Positions 1-10,224 of a DNA stretch of 64,000 nt are shown here, piece by piece. The notes below the pieces were generated by a model. The model did not search any database. It was not told where the DNA came from and saw only the letters and a program-made list of their open reading frames with translations. A program made the translations under genes and the position numbers. Source of the stretch: Polytrichum commune (lineage: Eukaryota > Streptophyta > Polytrichopsida > Polytrichales > Polytrichaceae). The stretch covers positions 50,890,796-50,954,795 of the forward strand of contig OX485807.1 in the NCBI GenBank assembly GCA_950295325.1. Direction: 5' to 3'. Position 1 is the first letter of the stretch. The number at the start of each line of letters is the position of its first letter.

Positions 1-870
1 CACAGGGTAAACCCACCACACTCGGAAGGGGTTTGGGTCGGTCGACCCAAACTTTCACAGGGTAAGTCCACCCACACTGGGAAAGGGTTTGGGTCGGTCG
101 ACCCAAACTTTCACAGTGTAAATCCACCCACACTGGGATGAGGTTTGGGTCGCTCGACCCAAACATTACATATGATGGGATAAGGTTCCTACTCTGTCCG
201 TCCAAACCTTCTGAGTACCTTGGGTAAGGGCCATTAACAATTCGTTCACGATGTGCGAAAAAGTTTGGGTCGACCGACCCAAACCTTCTGAAAGGTTTTA
301 CGATAAACGCCCATAGTGGGGTAGGGGTTTGGGTCGACCGACCCAAATCTCAGAAGGGTCAGACTAGACCCCCCCCCCCAACACTAGTGAGGGGGTTTGG
401 GTCGACCGACCCAAACCTCACAAGGGTCAGACTAGACCCCCCCCCCCCCCCAAACACTAGTGAAGGGGTTTGGGTCGACCGACCCAAACCTCACAAGGGT
501 CAGACTAGACCCCCCCCCAACACTAGTGAAGGGGTTTGGGTCGACCGACCCAAACCTCACAAGGGTCAGACTAGACCCCCCCCCAACACTAGTGAAGGGG
601 TTTGGGTCGATCGACCCAAACCTCACAAGGGTCAGGCTAGACCCCCCCCCCCAACACTAGTGAAGGGGTTTGGGTCGACCGACCCAAACCTCACAAGGGT
701 GAGACTAGAACCCGCCCACACTAGTGGAGGGGTTTGGGTCGATCGACCCAAACCTCAGAATGGTCAGACTAGAACCCGCCCACACTAGTGGAGGGGTTTG
801 GGTCGACCGACCCAAACCTCACAAGGGTCAGACTGAAACCCGCCAACACTAGTGTCGACCGACGTATAAT
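1..870. repeat. Upstream palindrome array (locus 1)
   Basis: Twelve copies of an interrupted palindrome (10-bp arm GTTTGGGTCG, 2-bp centre, arm CGACCCAAAC) start at about 31, 87, 143, 263, 327, 395, 468, 534, 600, 668, 732 and 796. The last seven sit in a tandem unit of about 66 bp that also holds a poly-C run and ACACTAGTG. The centre dinucleotide varies (GT, CT, AC, AT) while the arms are nearly invariant. Reading frames across this stretch only reflect the repeat and I do not regard them as genes. The array may extend beyond the left edge of the window. Confidence 0.95.
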
Positions 871-1674
871 ACAGCGTATAATGCGGCGTATAATGCAACG
901 GATATTGAGAGGTGTGTGGAATTTCATCTCATTGCAAAGTTCACTGCGGACTTGCATGCTGTGAATAGGTCCTCATGAACAACAGCGTGAACGAACCTCG
1001 AAGTACAGCTCCGACTAAGAGTTCTCTCTACGAATTCAGGAGTGGAAGAAGAGCAAAAAAGAACCAACTTTTGGGGGGTGCGCCCCTTTATACTATCCAC
1101 CTCCACTTGCCCGACTTCCTCATTGGATGCCTTTCCCGCCTTCTTATTTCAAACCTCCTGACATAATTCCCCGTTTTCTGTTTATTGTAGAAAATGCGCA
1201 TCTTTCAATGCCCCTCTCATACCCCAGCCGTCATATGTCTTAGTCTATAATATTTAATATTTTTTTGGTTTTGTGTGTATATGACATACGACATTGGGAG
1301 GAAGGGTGGCGGCCACATTAATTTTTTCAAGTGTCACAACGGTATATTTTAACCAATATGTATACCCAACCACAACTCCATTCAATGCTTTCAAGTGCAA
1401 ACCTATTTAGGTGGGGTTGGGGCCATTTGGAGGTTGCAATTATGAGAGAGTTTCCAAGGCTTGAGGCCATTGTCATGATGAATAAAATTATTTATTTGTC
1501 TCCCCTAAACCCTAAACCCTAGAACATTGCGGCTCTGTTATCTCGCATGGAAGTGTAGCAATGATAAACGTATGTGGACGTTGTTAAGGGGATACTAACT
1601 AGCAATGTCGCTTTTTGGTTCAATCTTTTAATGTTATTTCAATCCATCCTCAAGTTCACTTCAAGTTTACTAAT
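871..1674. other. AT-rich stretch without a supported gene
   Basis: It begins with three GTATAAT-type direct repeats (about 861-900) and then unremarkable AT-rich sequence. A telomere-type run (about 1502-1521) lies inside it. No reading frame has recognisable content. Confidence 0.6.
1502..1521 (+). repeat. Interstitial telomere-type repeat
   Basis: Nearly three units of CCCTAAA, the plant telomere repeat. It is too short to be a telomere and more likely a remnant or a chance or regulatory telo-box. Confidence 0.7.
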
Positions 1675-2520
1675 GTGTGTGACCAAAACATCCAAAGTTG
1701 GACCCTAAACCCTTATAACATCCACAACATGAAATACGTATTGACAAAATACAAAACCAATTAGTATATCATGTTTAAACGTCCCAAATAACATATTAAC
1801 ATGATCAAGATTGTATTTACTATAACCTTCCTATTAGACTCTTCTTCATATTATGCAAACAATATCTGTTATATCTTTCTCCATTATCCAATACATGTGG
1901 AGGGAACAATGAATAAGAACATGATTGCGTGAATGGCTTCATTTGATGTTGTGCTTCTCTTATTTACTTTTGCATCACATTCCATATATTAAATACATCA
2001 TGAACCATGGTTTATTGGCAACTATGTGATTCCCTAAAGTGAGCAAAACATCCAAAGTTGAACCCCTTACCCCTAATAACATCCACAACATTTCATGTTA
2101 TTTGAATAAACACAAGACCATTCACTATATCACGTTTAAACGTCCGTAATAACAAATAAACATAATCAAGATCGTCTTTTCTATTACCTTCCAGTAAAAA
2201 CCTATTCTCACCAGTAAGTCAATGTTATATGTTAATATTGGATAGATTAATATGTTATAAACCTAACTCCTAAACCCTAAACCCTAAACCCTAAATACAA
2301 AAATTCGTAGTTGTTCACTGCTACCTCCACATACAAACAACATGAACTTTATCTTGCGCCATTATGTAATATACGTGGAGGGAACATTCAATAACAACAT
2401 GATTGCGTCAAAGGGCTTCATTTGATGTTGTGGTTCTCCGATTTACTTTTATATCACATTCGAAGTACATATATCACGATCCATGGTTTATTGGCGACTA
2501 TGTGATTCATTCAAGTGAGT
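1675..2520. repeat. Diverged tandem duplication of about 0.4 kb
   Basis: Two diverged copies (about 1675-2037 and 2038-2520) share long collinear words, for example AAAACATCCAAAGTTG, TGGAGGGAACA, ATGATTGCGT, CTTCATTTGATGTTGTG and CCATGGTTTATTGGC, in the same order and orientation. The second copy contains a telomere-type run. No coding potential is visible. Confidence 0.75.
2268..2296 (+). repeat. Interstitial telomere-type repeat
   Basis: About four consecutive CCTAAAC units, longer than the run near 1502. It lies in the spacer between the upstream array and the leader of locus 1. Confidence 0.75.
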
Positions 2521-2955
2521 ATGTAAGGGATTTACTAAAAACTTGAGCATGTTAGCATTTCGACATAAGGATCATGCAATTCCAAACCCTGAGAAAATGC
2601 TCTTGGGGAAGGTATACATTTAGCAAACACATTCAAATATCCTAAATTTCCGAATTTCATGTTGGGGGACGGGGGTTATATTTTTTATTCATTGCATATT
2701 GTGTGAGTTCTTGGCATCATTGGTAAAGTCTAAATGTCAACGATTACATCGTTAAATGTCACGCAATTGTATTATTTTTCTAACTTGCTCAAACAAAAGA
2801 GAAACCAATGATTTCAACTTGTTTGGGAAATTTAGGTTATGGTGTCATGTGAGTAGGGGTTAAGTCTTAGTTTTAGCATAACGTTGCGTTGTAAAAATGC
2901 ATTAGTTGTATAAATGGTTTCATTTTGTAGAATACCGCATTTGATGTGCACCTTA

Positions 2956-3486
2956 TGGGGCATTCCCACTTGACATTAGTTAGAAGTAGTATTAGTCTAA
3001 ATGCGGTTTTAGTTATCTAGGTTTCACACATATGGCTCTTTTTAGTGCCGAGCCTAGGTGGCAAATGATGTGGCATGGCTTAAAAGTGGAGGTTTTAAGC
3101 CTCAACCACCGACGCTCCCATCGGTACCTAAACATTAGGCAAGAATATAGGAATTTTAAAAGTGTCGCCTCCCACCCTTGTGATTGGTTGCTTTTTAGTC
3201 TTAGCTATGAGGGCACGAGGAGCTTCATTAACAAAAACCGATGGTAAGATAGGTGAGTAGTAAGGCATTTGGGGATGGGACAAAAACTACCCAACATTCA
3301 TTGCTTGGTAGATAAAACCATGAACATGTGTGAAAGCTACTTAACTAAAACCTACTTGAAAATCTCCGGAGCAAGTTCTTGTAGGTGCATTGGGATAGTT
3401 GGATGCCTCCGCTATAACCGAGGGAGCTTTACCCGGTCTTTATAAAATAGTGAGGGTCTTAACTAAAGTCAAGTGGGAATGCCCCA
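2956..3486. mobile_element. 531-bp MITE, Tourist/PIF-Harbinger-like
   Basis: The ends are inverted repeats of about 30 bp starting TGGGGCATTCCCACTTGAC, with the right end reading GTCAAGTGGGAATGCCCCA. A TTA trinucleotide stands directly on both sides (2953-2955 and 3487-3489), as expected for the 3-bp target duplication of PIF/Harbinger elements. There is no transposase, so it is non-autonomous. A short open frame at 3032-3247 inside it is not considered a gene. Confidence 0.8.
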
Positions 3487-3639
3487 TTAGGGTACTCCAA
3501 AGTGTCTTGAAAATACTAATGCCCGCTAAGGGTTTACAGTTTGGCTTTAGGATTTAGGGTTCCCCGTAATCCTAATTCCGTTGGTGCCCTAATCCCGTTG
3601 GCACCCTATTCGTGCGGTTGGGGGCCAATTCCCGAGGCA

Positions 3640-4400
3640 TACAAAACCCCAGCCGTCACAACTTTTCGCTCTTTCTCTCTCTCTCCGCGCCAAGCATTCG
3701 CTCCGCGCCTCTTGTGGAAGCGCCGCCTCTCCTGAAGCGCCGCTTTCGCGAAGCGCCGTGGCGATTCAGGGTGGCGATTTTCTTCTCTTCCCTCCCTTCT
3801 TGTTGCTTTGGCGCCTACTGATTCTTCTCCTTCCCTCCCTTCTCTTGCTGTAGAAGTTAGGAAGTGTTTGCAATAGAACAGAAACCTAAGGAGAGAGTTT
3901 TAGAGTGCGTGAGAGTTAGTAGAGTGATTGTTGTAGAGTGAAGTAAGTAGAAGATTGTTGAAGGGTTTTCCAACATTCTAAGCTTGCGGGTTTTGGAGGC
4001 TGTATTGTAGTTGGAGAGTTTGTGAGATTTAGGAGTTCTATAAGATAATCAGGAGGTGTTTGAGAGATACAAAAGTCATTTGAGAGAGTCAGTCATTGTT
4101 TTGAGAGATTCACTTGTTCTTAGGGATTCAGAGGTTGTTTGAAACACTCAATTGTTGTTTGAGAGATATCTAAGTCATTTGAGAGAGTCAGTTATTGTTT
4201 TGAGAGATTCACTTGTTCTTAGAGATTCAGAGGTTGTTTGAAGTATTGAATTGTTGTTTGAGAGATTCAAAAGAGATCTAGGAGTTGTATGAGAGATTGT
4301 GGATTTGTGTGAGAGGTTACATTCAACTGTTTCTGTGTTATTGGAAGAAGAACACCTGTTCTAAAGCAACTGTTTACAACAACTGCTACATACAACAAAG
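3640..4400 (+). promoter_or_regulatory. Putative promoter/5' leader exon of the ParB-like gene
   Basis: A pyrimidine-rich stretch (TCTTTCTCTCTCTCTCCGC near 3668-3688) is followed by a GAGAGTT-rich leader. The leader contains two copies of a repeat of about 115 bp (roughly 4070-4270: TTTGAGAGAGTCAGT, TTCACTTGTTCTTAG, GATTCAGAGGTTGTTTG). It ends in CAACAAAG followed by GTATTT at 4401, a plausible splice donor. An acceptor TTACAG sits directly before the start codon at 5105, so this is read as a non-coding first exon. The transcription start is not determinable. Confidence 0.5.
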
Positions 4401-4519
4401 GTATTTTCTTTTATTATATGCAATAAGTGTTTGTCAATTGAAGGTATTGTAGCATACACAACGCATAAGCATTGTATATGCTACGTGCCAACTTTTAAAA
4501 ATTACATTAAAATAGGAAA

Positions 4520-4817
4520 GTTTGGGGAGACGACCCAAACACGGCCACAGGTTTGGGTCGGTCGACCCAAACACAGCCTCTTGTTTGGGTCGACCGACCC
4601 AAACACAGCCTCTTGTTTGGGTCGACCGACCCAAACACAAAACAAAGCATCATGTTTGGGTCGACCGACCCAAACACAGCCTCTTGTTTGGGTCGACCGA
4701 CCCAAACACAAAACAAAGCATCATGTTTGGGCCGAACGACCCAAACACAGCCTCTTGTTTGGGTCGACCGACCCAAACACAAAACAAAGCATCATGTTTG
4801 GGCCGAACGACCCAAAC
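4520..4817. repeat. Palindrome array in the 5' leader intron
   Basis: About nine copies of the locus 1 palindrome start at 4520 (degenerate), 4551, 4583, 4615, 4654, 4686, 4725, 4757 and 4796. They are spaced 32-39 bp apart by ACAGCCTCTT or ACAAAACAAAGCATCAT linkers. The copies at 4725 and 4796 carry GGGCCG-AA-CGACCC. The array lies wholly within the inferred intron 4401-5104. One further degenerate copy is at 5057-5078. Confidence 0.95.
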
Positions 4818-5104
4818 AACGTCTTCTAATTATAAACTCATAAAGAAATCCATGATTTTTGCATCAATATAAAATTCACATCCACTAAAAAATAATAATC
4901 AAGGAATGTATCAAGGAAAAGTATCAAGTAATCCTGCATGTCACAAACAATATAAAATGCAAATCCACCCAATAATCAAAACATTCTTATTATCAATACA
5001 AATGATGCTGAAATATATAAATATACAATCCACCTAAACCTATTCATGTCGTAGATGTTTGGGTCGAACGACCGAAACTAACATTGCACATTATTTTCTT
5101 ACAG

Positions 5105-8100
5105 ATGGCTCCAAAGAAAAGACCCGGCGAAAGGTGGTTCATGCCTGCGCCGGACATGTTGTGGCAGGAGCACGAAACCCCGCAGGATGACTCCTATTCC
5201 CCTAAGGACGGGCTTGTCCTCGCGTGGTCTATACAAGTGGTTAAGGGTTCGCAATACAAAATGATTTTTGTTGTGAAGGTTGGGACCGTGGAGAAGCACA
5301 CATGGGCTACTCTTACGGGGTGGGAGGTGGCATCGGTTCAGTCTCTTGGAGACTACGTGGATGTCATCCTCGAGAACAACGCTGTCCAGAACGCGCATAT
5401 GTTTATGCACCAGTTCTCCGAACCCTTTGACGCTATCTATGCAAAAGAAACATGTGTAGAACCAGACGTCATCAAACCGGAGTCCATATTCATCGATAAC
5501 AGTACATCGAACACAAAGGTGTCGAGCAGATTCACGAAACTAAAGCATGCAATCAGCGTGCTCAACAAAGCCCTGCAGAGCAAAACCAAGTCTCAGCAAC
5601 CCGTGAGGCGGAAAGCAACCACAGAGGAAGGAGCAGGGTCGTCAAGATCTCAATCGGTGAGGAAGCCGCGACCAGTACCGGCTGACTCGCGGAGGACCAC
5701 TCCCTCCCAAACACCTGCGGATAGCGAGACGCCTACACCTTCTGGGAGCCGTCAAACAACTCCATCCAAGAGGGGGAGAGAGTCATCTGTGATGACTGAC
5801 GAGCCAGTTTCACCGGAGTTGCGCATGCCGAAGCCCGGCGAAGAGGTGGATGCAGGGGAGCTGCAGAAAATCGTGAACAATTTCACGACGAAATGCTCCC
5901 ACTGTTTTTTCATGGGCAGGGATTTTAAGTTCGACGTGAACATCAGCCAGTGCCATCTAGCGCCACCGGAGAAGTGTGTCCGGGCAAAGGAGGACGCCTA
6001 CGTTGACTGGATAATCGCGCAGATCGTTTGCGAGCAGTTTAAAGACGACAGGCAAACGATAGTAGTGATGCCACAGGGTCTCAAGAAAATGCCTACACCT
6101 GAAATGTGGCCCACAATTCAGAAGGGCGATTTTTGGCTCATAGACGGCCAGCACAGCGTGGAGGCATCCAAGAAAATCCAACTCATGAATGAGTGGGATG
6201 ATCCGAACAATCAGAAGGAAAAACTGAAGGTTTGGAAGGCACTAGTGGTGTGGTCTGACGACGAGACCAAGCTCAGCGACATCTCCCGGTACTTCAATAT
6301 GGGAAATAAGAAGAGGGCCTACCAAGCTTCCTGGATAAGGAATATCATGGCCTCGCGGGAGGTGTGGGAGTTCTATGGTAGGCCTCCCAAGGAGAGGGAG
6401 AATGCGAAGGACAAGAATCCCAAATGGGAGGTGAGTATTGTTTAGGTCGACCGACCCAAACTCCTGATGCAGCCTTGTTTATTTAGTTTGGGTCGACCGA
6501 CCCAAACTCCTGATGCAGCTAGTTTATTTAGTTTGGGTCGACCGACCCAAACTCCTGATGCAGCTAGTTTATTTAGTTTGGGTCGATCGACCCAAACTGT
6601 TGTTGCAGATGTTGGTCATGATATGGGTTGGAAATCACATGTACATATCTAACACGCATTCAAATGTTCTGTTTTGTGGACGTGCAGGATTTCAAATACC
6701 AAATGATCAACAAATTCTCCTCCATTGATAATTCGAGCCACAAGCAGAAGAAATACAGCGACCTCAAGGGGGAGATTTACTTGATTACAGCATCTGACTC
6801 AGTTTGGAGGAAGTGGAAAACCGTGTTTGAAAAGCACGAGACGGGGGATTTGATCGACCCCGACACTGGCATTTTCTTCAGCCAAACCTCGCGCTTCAAG
6901 CAGATGAAGCCTCTCGTGAGAGAGTTCTTTAGAACTCTTCAAGGGCTGTCAGAGACGGAGGTGGAGAAGGCGGCATCTCACATCCTGCACGTGGCACCCA
7001 CGGCGAAGAGGTGTTGGGTGCACCCGAAGATTGTCTTCCAAAAGCCCAAATCCTTCGTTCCTTCATGCTACACCATGAAGGAATGGACGGATAACAGGAA
7101 AAAGAAGACGACTATCGTGCAGGAGCTGCATAAACTAGTGCCAGAGAGGAATATTGTCGTGGACGGCGAGGTCCATGAGGCTAACTGGAGAGCATTCAAA
7201 GCTGAATATAAGTTCACCAGTGCCTCCATGGCGGCTCTAATAAGGGAAGCGGGGGACAACTTCTTGCGGGCCAAGATGGTGAAGGGTGGGAAGAACCGGG
7301 CGCTTCCGGATCACACAGCGCGTGCGTTCTCGAACTTCATCAAGGAGAAGAAGATTGTCCAGTTTGAAGGGGAAGCGTACTTCAACCTTGTCACCGCCGA
7401 CCCGTTGAAAATTCAGGGCTGGCCAGGTCAAGACGCCAGAATGGCGATAAGGACGAAAGCAAGGGACCGCTTTCCTTTTGGGATGATTGATTTCAGGAAT
7501 ATTCCTGGAAGCTCATTTGAGGGCACGATGAGCACCCTCTTCTATGACCCCTTCCTATCTAAGTTCGTCGATTATGCAAGCCCTAAGTTCAGGGAGGTAG
7601 ATATCTGGCTTTGGATAGTCGAGGATAGGAGGGCGGAGCAGGTGTACGAGCTTGTCCGGAAACTGCAGCCGGAGTATGCAGTCTCCAAGTCTCACTACAT
7701 CGCCGCACCGGCGGAGGGAGCTTACACGACGTTGAGGGACAAGAAGACCAAGTTCGTCAACGTCTTGTGTTTGTACTTCGTGTACAAAGCGGAGTTGCTG
7801 AAGGTGCCGAACCACCCTATATCCCGGATGGACAAACTCTTCCAAGTTCCAGAAGGGTTGGGTGTCAACAAGTGCCTCTACGACGAGGCTAAATACGCGA
7901 ACTATCCTTTAGATGAGCTGCGGATGGAATTTTACGTGAGAATGATGAGGACGCTGACGAGGAGAGGGGATTGCATCTTCAACGTCTTCGGAGGCTCTAA
8001 ACCTATCTATGTTGCCATGGTAAGCGACTTTCTATAACTCGTGCGCAGTTTGGGTCGATCGACCCAAACTAGGCTCTGTGTTGGTTTGGGTCGATCGACC

Positions 8101-9021
8101 CAAACTAGGCTCTTTGTTGGTTTGGGTCGATCGACCCAAACTAGTCTCTTTGTTGGTTTGGGTCGATCGACCCAAACTACACATTGTACTTGGTCTTGTT
8201 TATGTCCCTCGCCTAATTCTAATGTCTATATAACTTGGATTGTGTAGATGTCGGGGCTGAGTATATACTCCTACATAGAGGATGGCGATCTGCCATTTTA
8301 CAGGACGCAGAGATCGTTGGCGAAGACGATGGACATCCTCGATTGGATCCCGGGTAGCTACGTCGACGAGGTTGTTCAGGGGGGCGAAAACCCTCTTGAT
8401 AGGGTGAGGCGGATCAACCCGGAAGAAATGGCCATGAGGGCCACAACCCAAGAACCCGAACCTCTTGTCGGGTTGCATCCGGGCAATCCGTCCCGCACAG
8501 AAGGTGGCGATGTCGAGGAGGAGGAGGAAGAAGAGGAGCACGAGGAGGCGGAGAAGGAAGGCGACGTGGAGGAAGGGGCAACGGGCTTCACGCAAGAATC
8601 CGAAGCCCCTCAACGGAAGAAGGCGATGCGGGCGGCAACCCCGCAGAGTAAGCTCGTGCCCGTCCTGACGGTGGACGATGCACGGGACATGTACTCCAGG
8701 GACGCGACCGCCACGTTCAGGGAGAGGAGGAAGATGAAGGGGAAGAAGCTGTATGGCGACTACTCCGTGGAGGAGACCATTGCCATAAGCAGCGAGGACG
8801 ACGATGACATTGAGCTCGCCAAACGGCTAAGATCAGATCCCCCGTCCCCGACAGCGTTCGCTGGCATGGTTAGGGTGAAGCCCGAGGTCCTGACTGTGGA
8901 GGAGGCGAACGAGAAGATGAGGAGGGACGAGGAGCAGCGAGTCCGCCTGCAGAAGGCTGCCGCGGAAGAACCCTCAATGCGGAACGAGGTAGCAGAGCTA
9001 AGGGCTCTCGTGTTGGAGTAG
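5105..9021 (+). CDS. ParB-like / degenerate N4/N6-methyltransferase-like protein
   Basis: Three exons are inferred: 5105-6430, 6688-8019 and 8248 onward. All junctions are phase 0 with GTGAGT/GCAG and GTAAGC/GTAG borders, giving 1143 aa before a TAG at 9019. The ATG at 5105 follows a splice acceptor directly. Residues about 330-440 resemble a ParB/sulfiredoxin-type domain: WLIDGQHS (D347, H350), then a segment like the helix after ParB domains (DISRYFNMGNKKRAYQ). The second half follows the order of a circularly permuted N4/N6 DNA methyltransferase: a strand-rich region ending KTKFVNVLCLYFVYK, then ANYPLDELRMEFY, then GDCIFNVFGGSK at 869-880, which matches the cofactor motif GDxVLDPFxGSG but with Asp to Asn and the last Gly to Lys. 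The match spans the exon 2/3 junction. Exon 3 adds an acidic stretch and charged, coiled-coil-like sequence. Catalysis looks lost. The family is inferred from motifs only. Confidence 0.55.
6440..6597. repeat. Palindrome array in intron 2 of the ParB-like gene
   Basis: Four copies start at 6440, 6486, 6531 and 6576, about 45 bp apart, with the linker TCCTGATGCAGCTAGTTTATTTA. All lie inside the inferred intron 6431-6687. The first copy has one arm mismatch (GTTTAGGTCG). Confidence 0.95.
8048..8177. repeat. Palindrome array in intron 3 of the ParB-like gene
   Basis: Four perfect copies with AT centres start at 8048, 8084, 8120 and 8156, a strict 36-bp period, with the linker TAGGCTCTTTGTTG. They fill most of the 228-bp intron 8020-8247. 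The linker differs from those of the other arrays, so each array expanded locally. Confidence 0.95.
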
Positions 9022-9732
9022 GAACGACAGAGGGCGATGGCCCAACCTCCGTCCCACGCCGAATTGATATCACAAGTGATACAAGGAATGTGGGCGCAAG
9101 GTTTGGTGGTGGCTCCCTCCAGCTCCTTCCCGCACTTGCCCCCCGGCTTCCCTCCGCAGAGCATCCCTCAGCAGCCTGTGCCGCAATCGTCTTTCAGCTT
9201 CCAGCACTTGATTCGGCCCCACCAAGTTCCGTACGCGCCGGTCCAGCAAGTGGATGACCCCAACATCTGGCGCGTCTCTGGAGCCTCCTCCCCTTTGGGC
9301 CCTCCACCACTTCGGCCCCCGATAGTCATGGCGCCCCCTCACCAATCGGACGACCCCAGGATGTTTGGGTCGACCGACCCAAACCCACCATCCACTGGAG
9401 TGTCCGAAAGGCCCTCTCCAGATGCAGGACAGTTTGGGTCGCCCGACCCAAACCCCGTTGCAGTGCAGTCCTCCCTTGACCAACATGGGTGTCAACTAGA
9501 CACGGCCATGCTAGATGTTGAAGGCTTGCAAGGGCCTGGTGATACCTCTACTCCTAACCAAATCGATGAACCCATGCATGATGCAAATGCGGAGATTGGT
9601 TTAGGACAAGGGCCTGATGCCGATCGTTTGCAGGAGAAGGTTCCTGACGTCGTCGGAGAAGGCGGTGGCGAGAGAGGCGGGGCAGCGGGGACGGTGGAGG
9701 CTTCCACATCGTCGAGACATGACCAGGGCGAG
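9022..9732 (+). pseudogene. In-frame continuation of the ParB-like gene after TAG
   Basis: The frame of exon 3 continues open past the TAG at 9019-9021 with the same codon style to a phase-0 GAG|GTAATA donor at 9732/9733 (next stop at 9742). The sequence is Pro/Gln/Ser-rich at first, then acidic. The TAG is one base from CAG in a charged segment (LVLE-stop-ERQRA), so a recent nonsense change is the simplest reading. Read-through or a short unrecognised intron ending at that TAG are alternatives. Two palindrome copies (9363-9384, 9432-9453) lie inside this coding stretch and encode FGSTDPN and FGSPDPN. Confidence 0.55.
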
Positions 9733-10224
9733 GTAATACACTGAGCCCTCCCCAGTTTGAGTCGACCGACCCAAACTTGCTGGGTCATTGTCTTGTTGGC
9801 GTGGTCGTGTCCCCCTTGCTAGGAGGAAATGCACACCCCCTGCCCCCCATGCTCTACACTTGCTCCCCCTCCCCCCAACGTGCCCCCCCGCGATCCCCTT
9901 CGTCTCACCTGCACTCGACTATGCTCGACCTTGGCGGCGCGCAACCAATTTTGTAGATGTAGAATTAGGATAGTGTGAATGCCCTCGTTCACCGCAGTCC
10001 CCCCCCCCCAATCAAATTGTACATAGAGATTTGTAAAAATAAAATTATTATTTTTGGCGCCCATATGTTTGCATCCGTGTCCCAATGTATGTTGTTCCCC
10101 TTGTATGTTTTTGTTGCCACCAATGGTCCAATTCTTCTTGTGTTTGCACAAAATTTCCGTTCTGCTTGAGATGGACATAACATAACATAGTCCTCGTCCG
10201 CCTTCTCTCGCTCGTCGCCGCAAG
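9733..10224. other. Probable intron or spacer between ParB-like and FCP1-like frames
   Basis: It holds one imperfect palindrome copy (9755-9776, GTTTGAGTCG arm) just after the donor, then C-rich and AT-rich sequence without coding signals. No phase-0 acceptor of good quality leads into the FCP1-like frame, so it is unclear whether the two frames belong to one transcript. Confidence 0.45.

Noticed and set aside
1..870. CRISPR-like array
   Set aside because: Repeats are palindromic, spacers are nearly identical to each other, and the genome is a plant nuclear genome.
387..957. Open frames across the first palindrome array encoding repeated FGSTDPN peptides
   Set aside because: They follow the tandem repeat in several frames on both strands, and the palindrome has no stops in any orientation. 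No splice or start context supports a gene.
4431..4872. Overlapping frames in the leader-intron array
   Set aside because: Same artefact of a stop-free repeat, and they lie in an intron of the ParB-like gene.
8376..8668. Opposite-strand frames over the acidic stretch of exon 3
   Set aside because: They mirror the low-complexity GAGGAG sequence of the real exon and read Ser/Arg-only.
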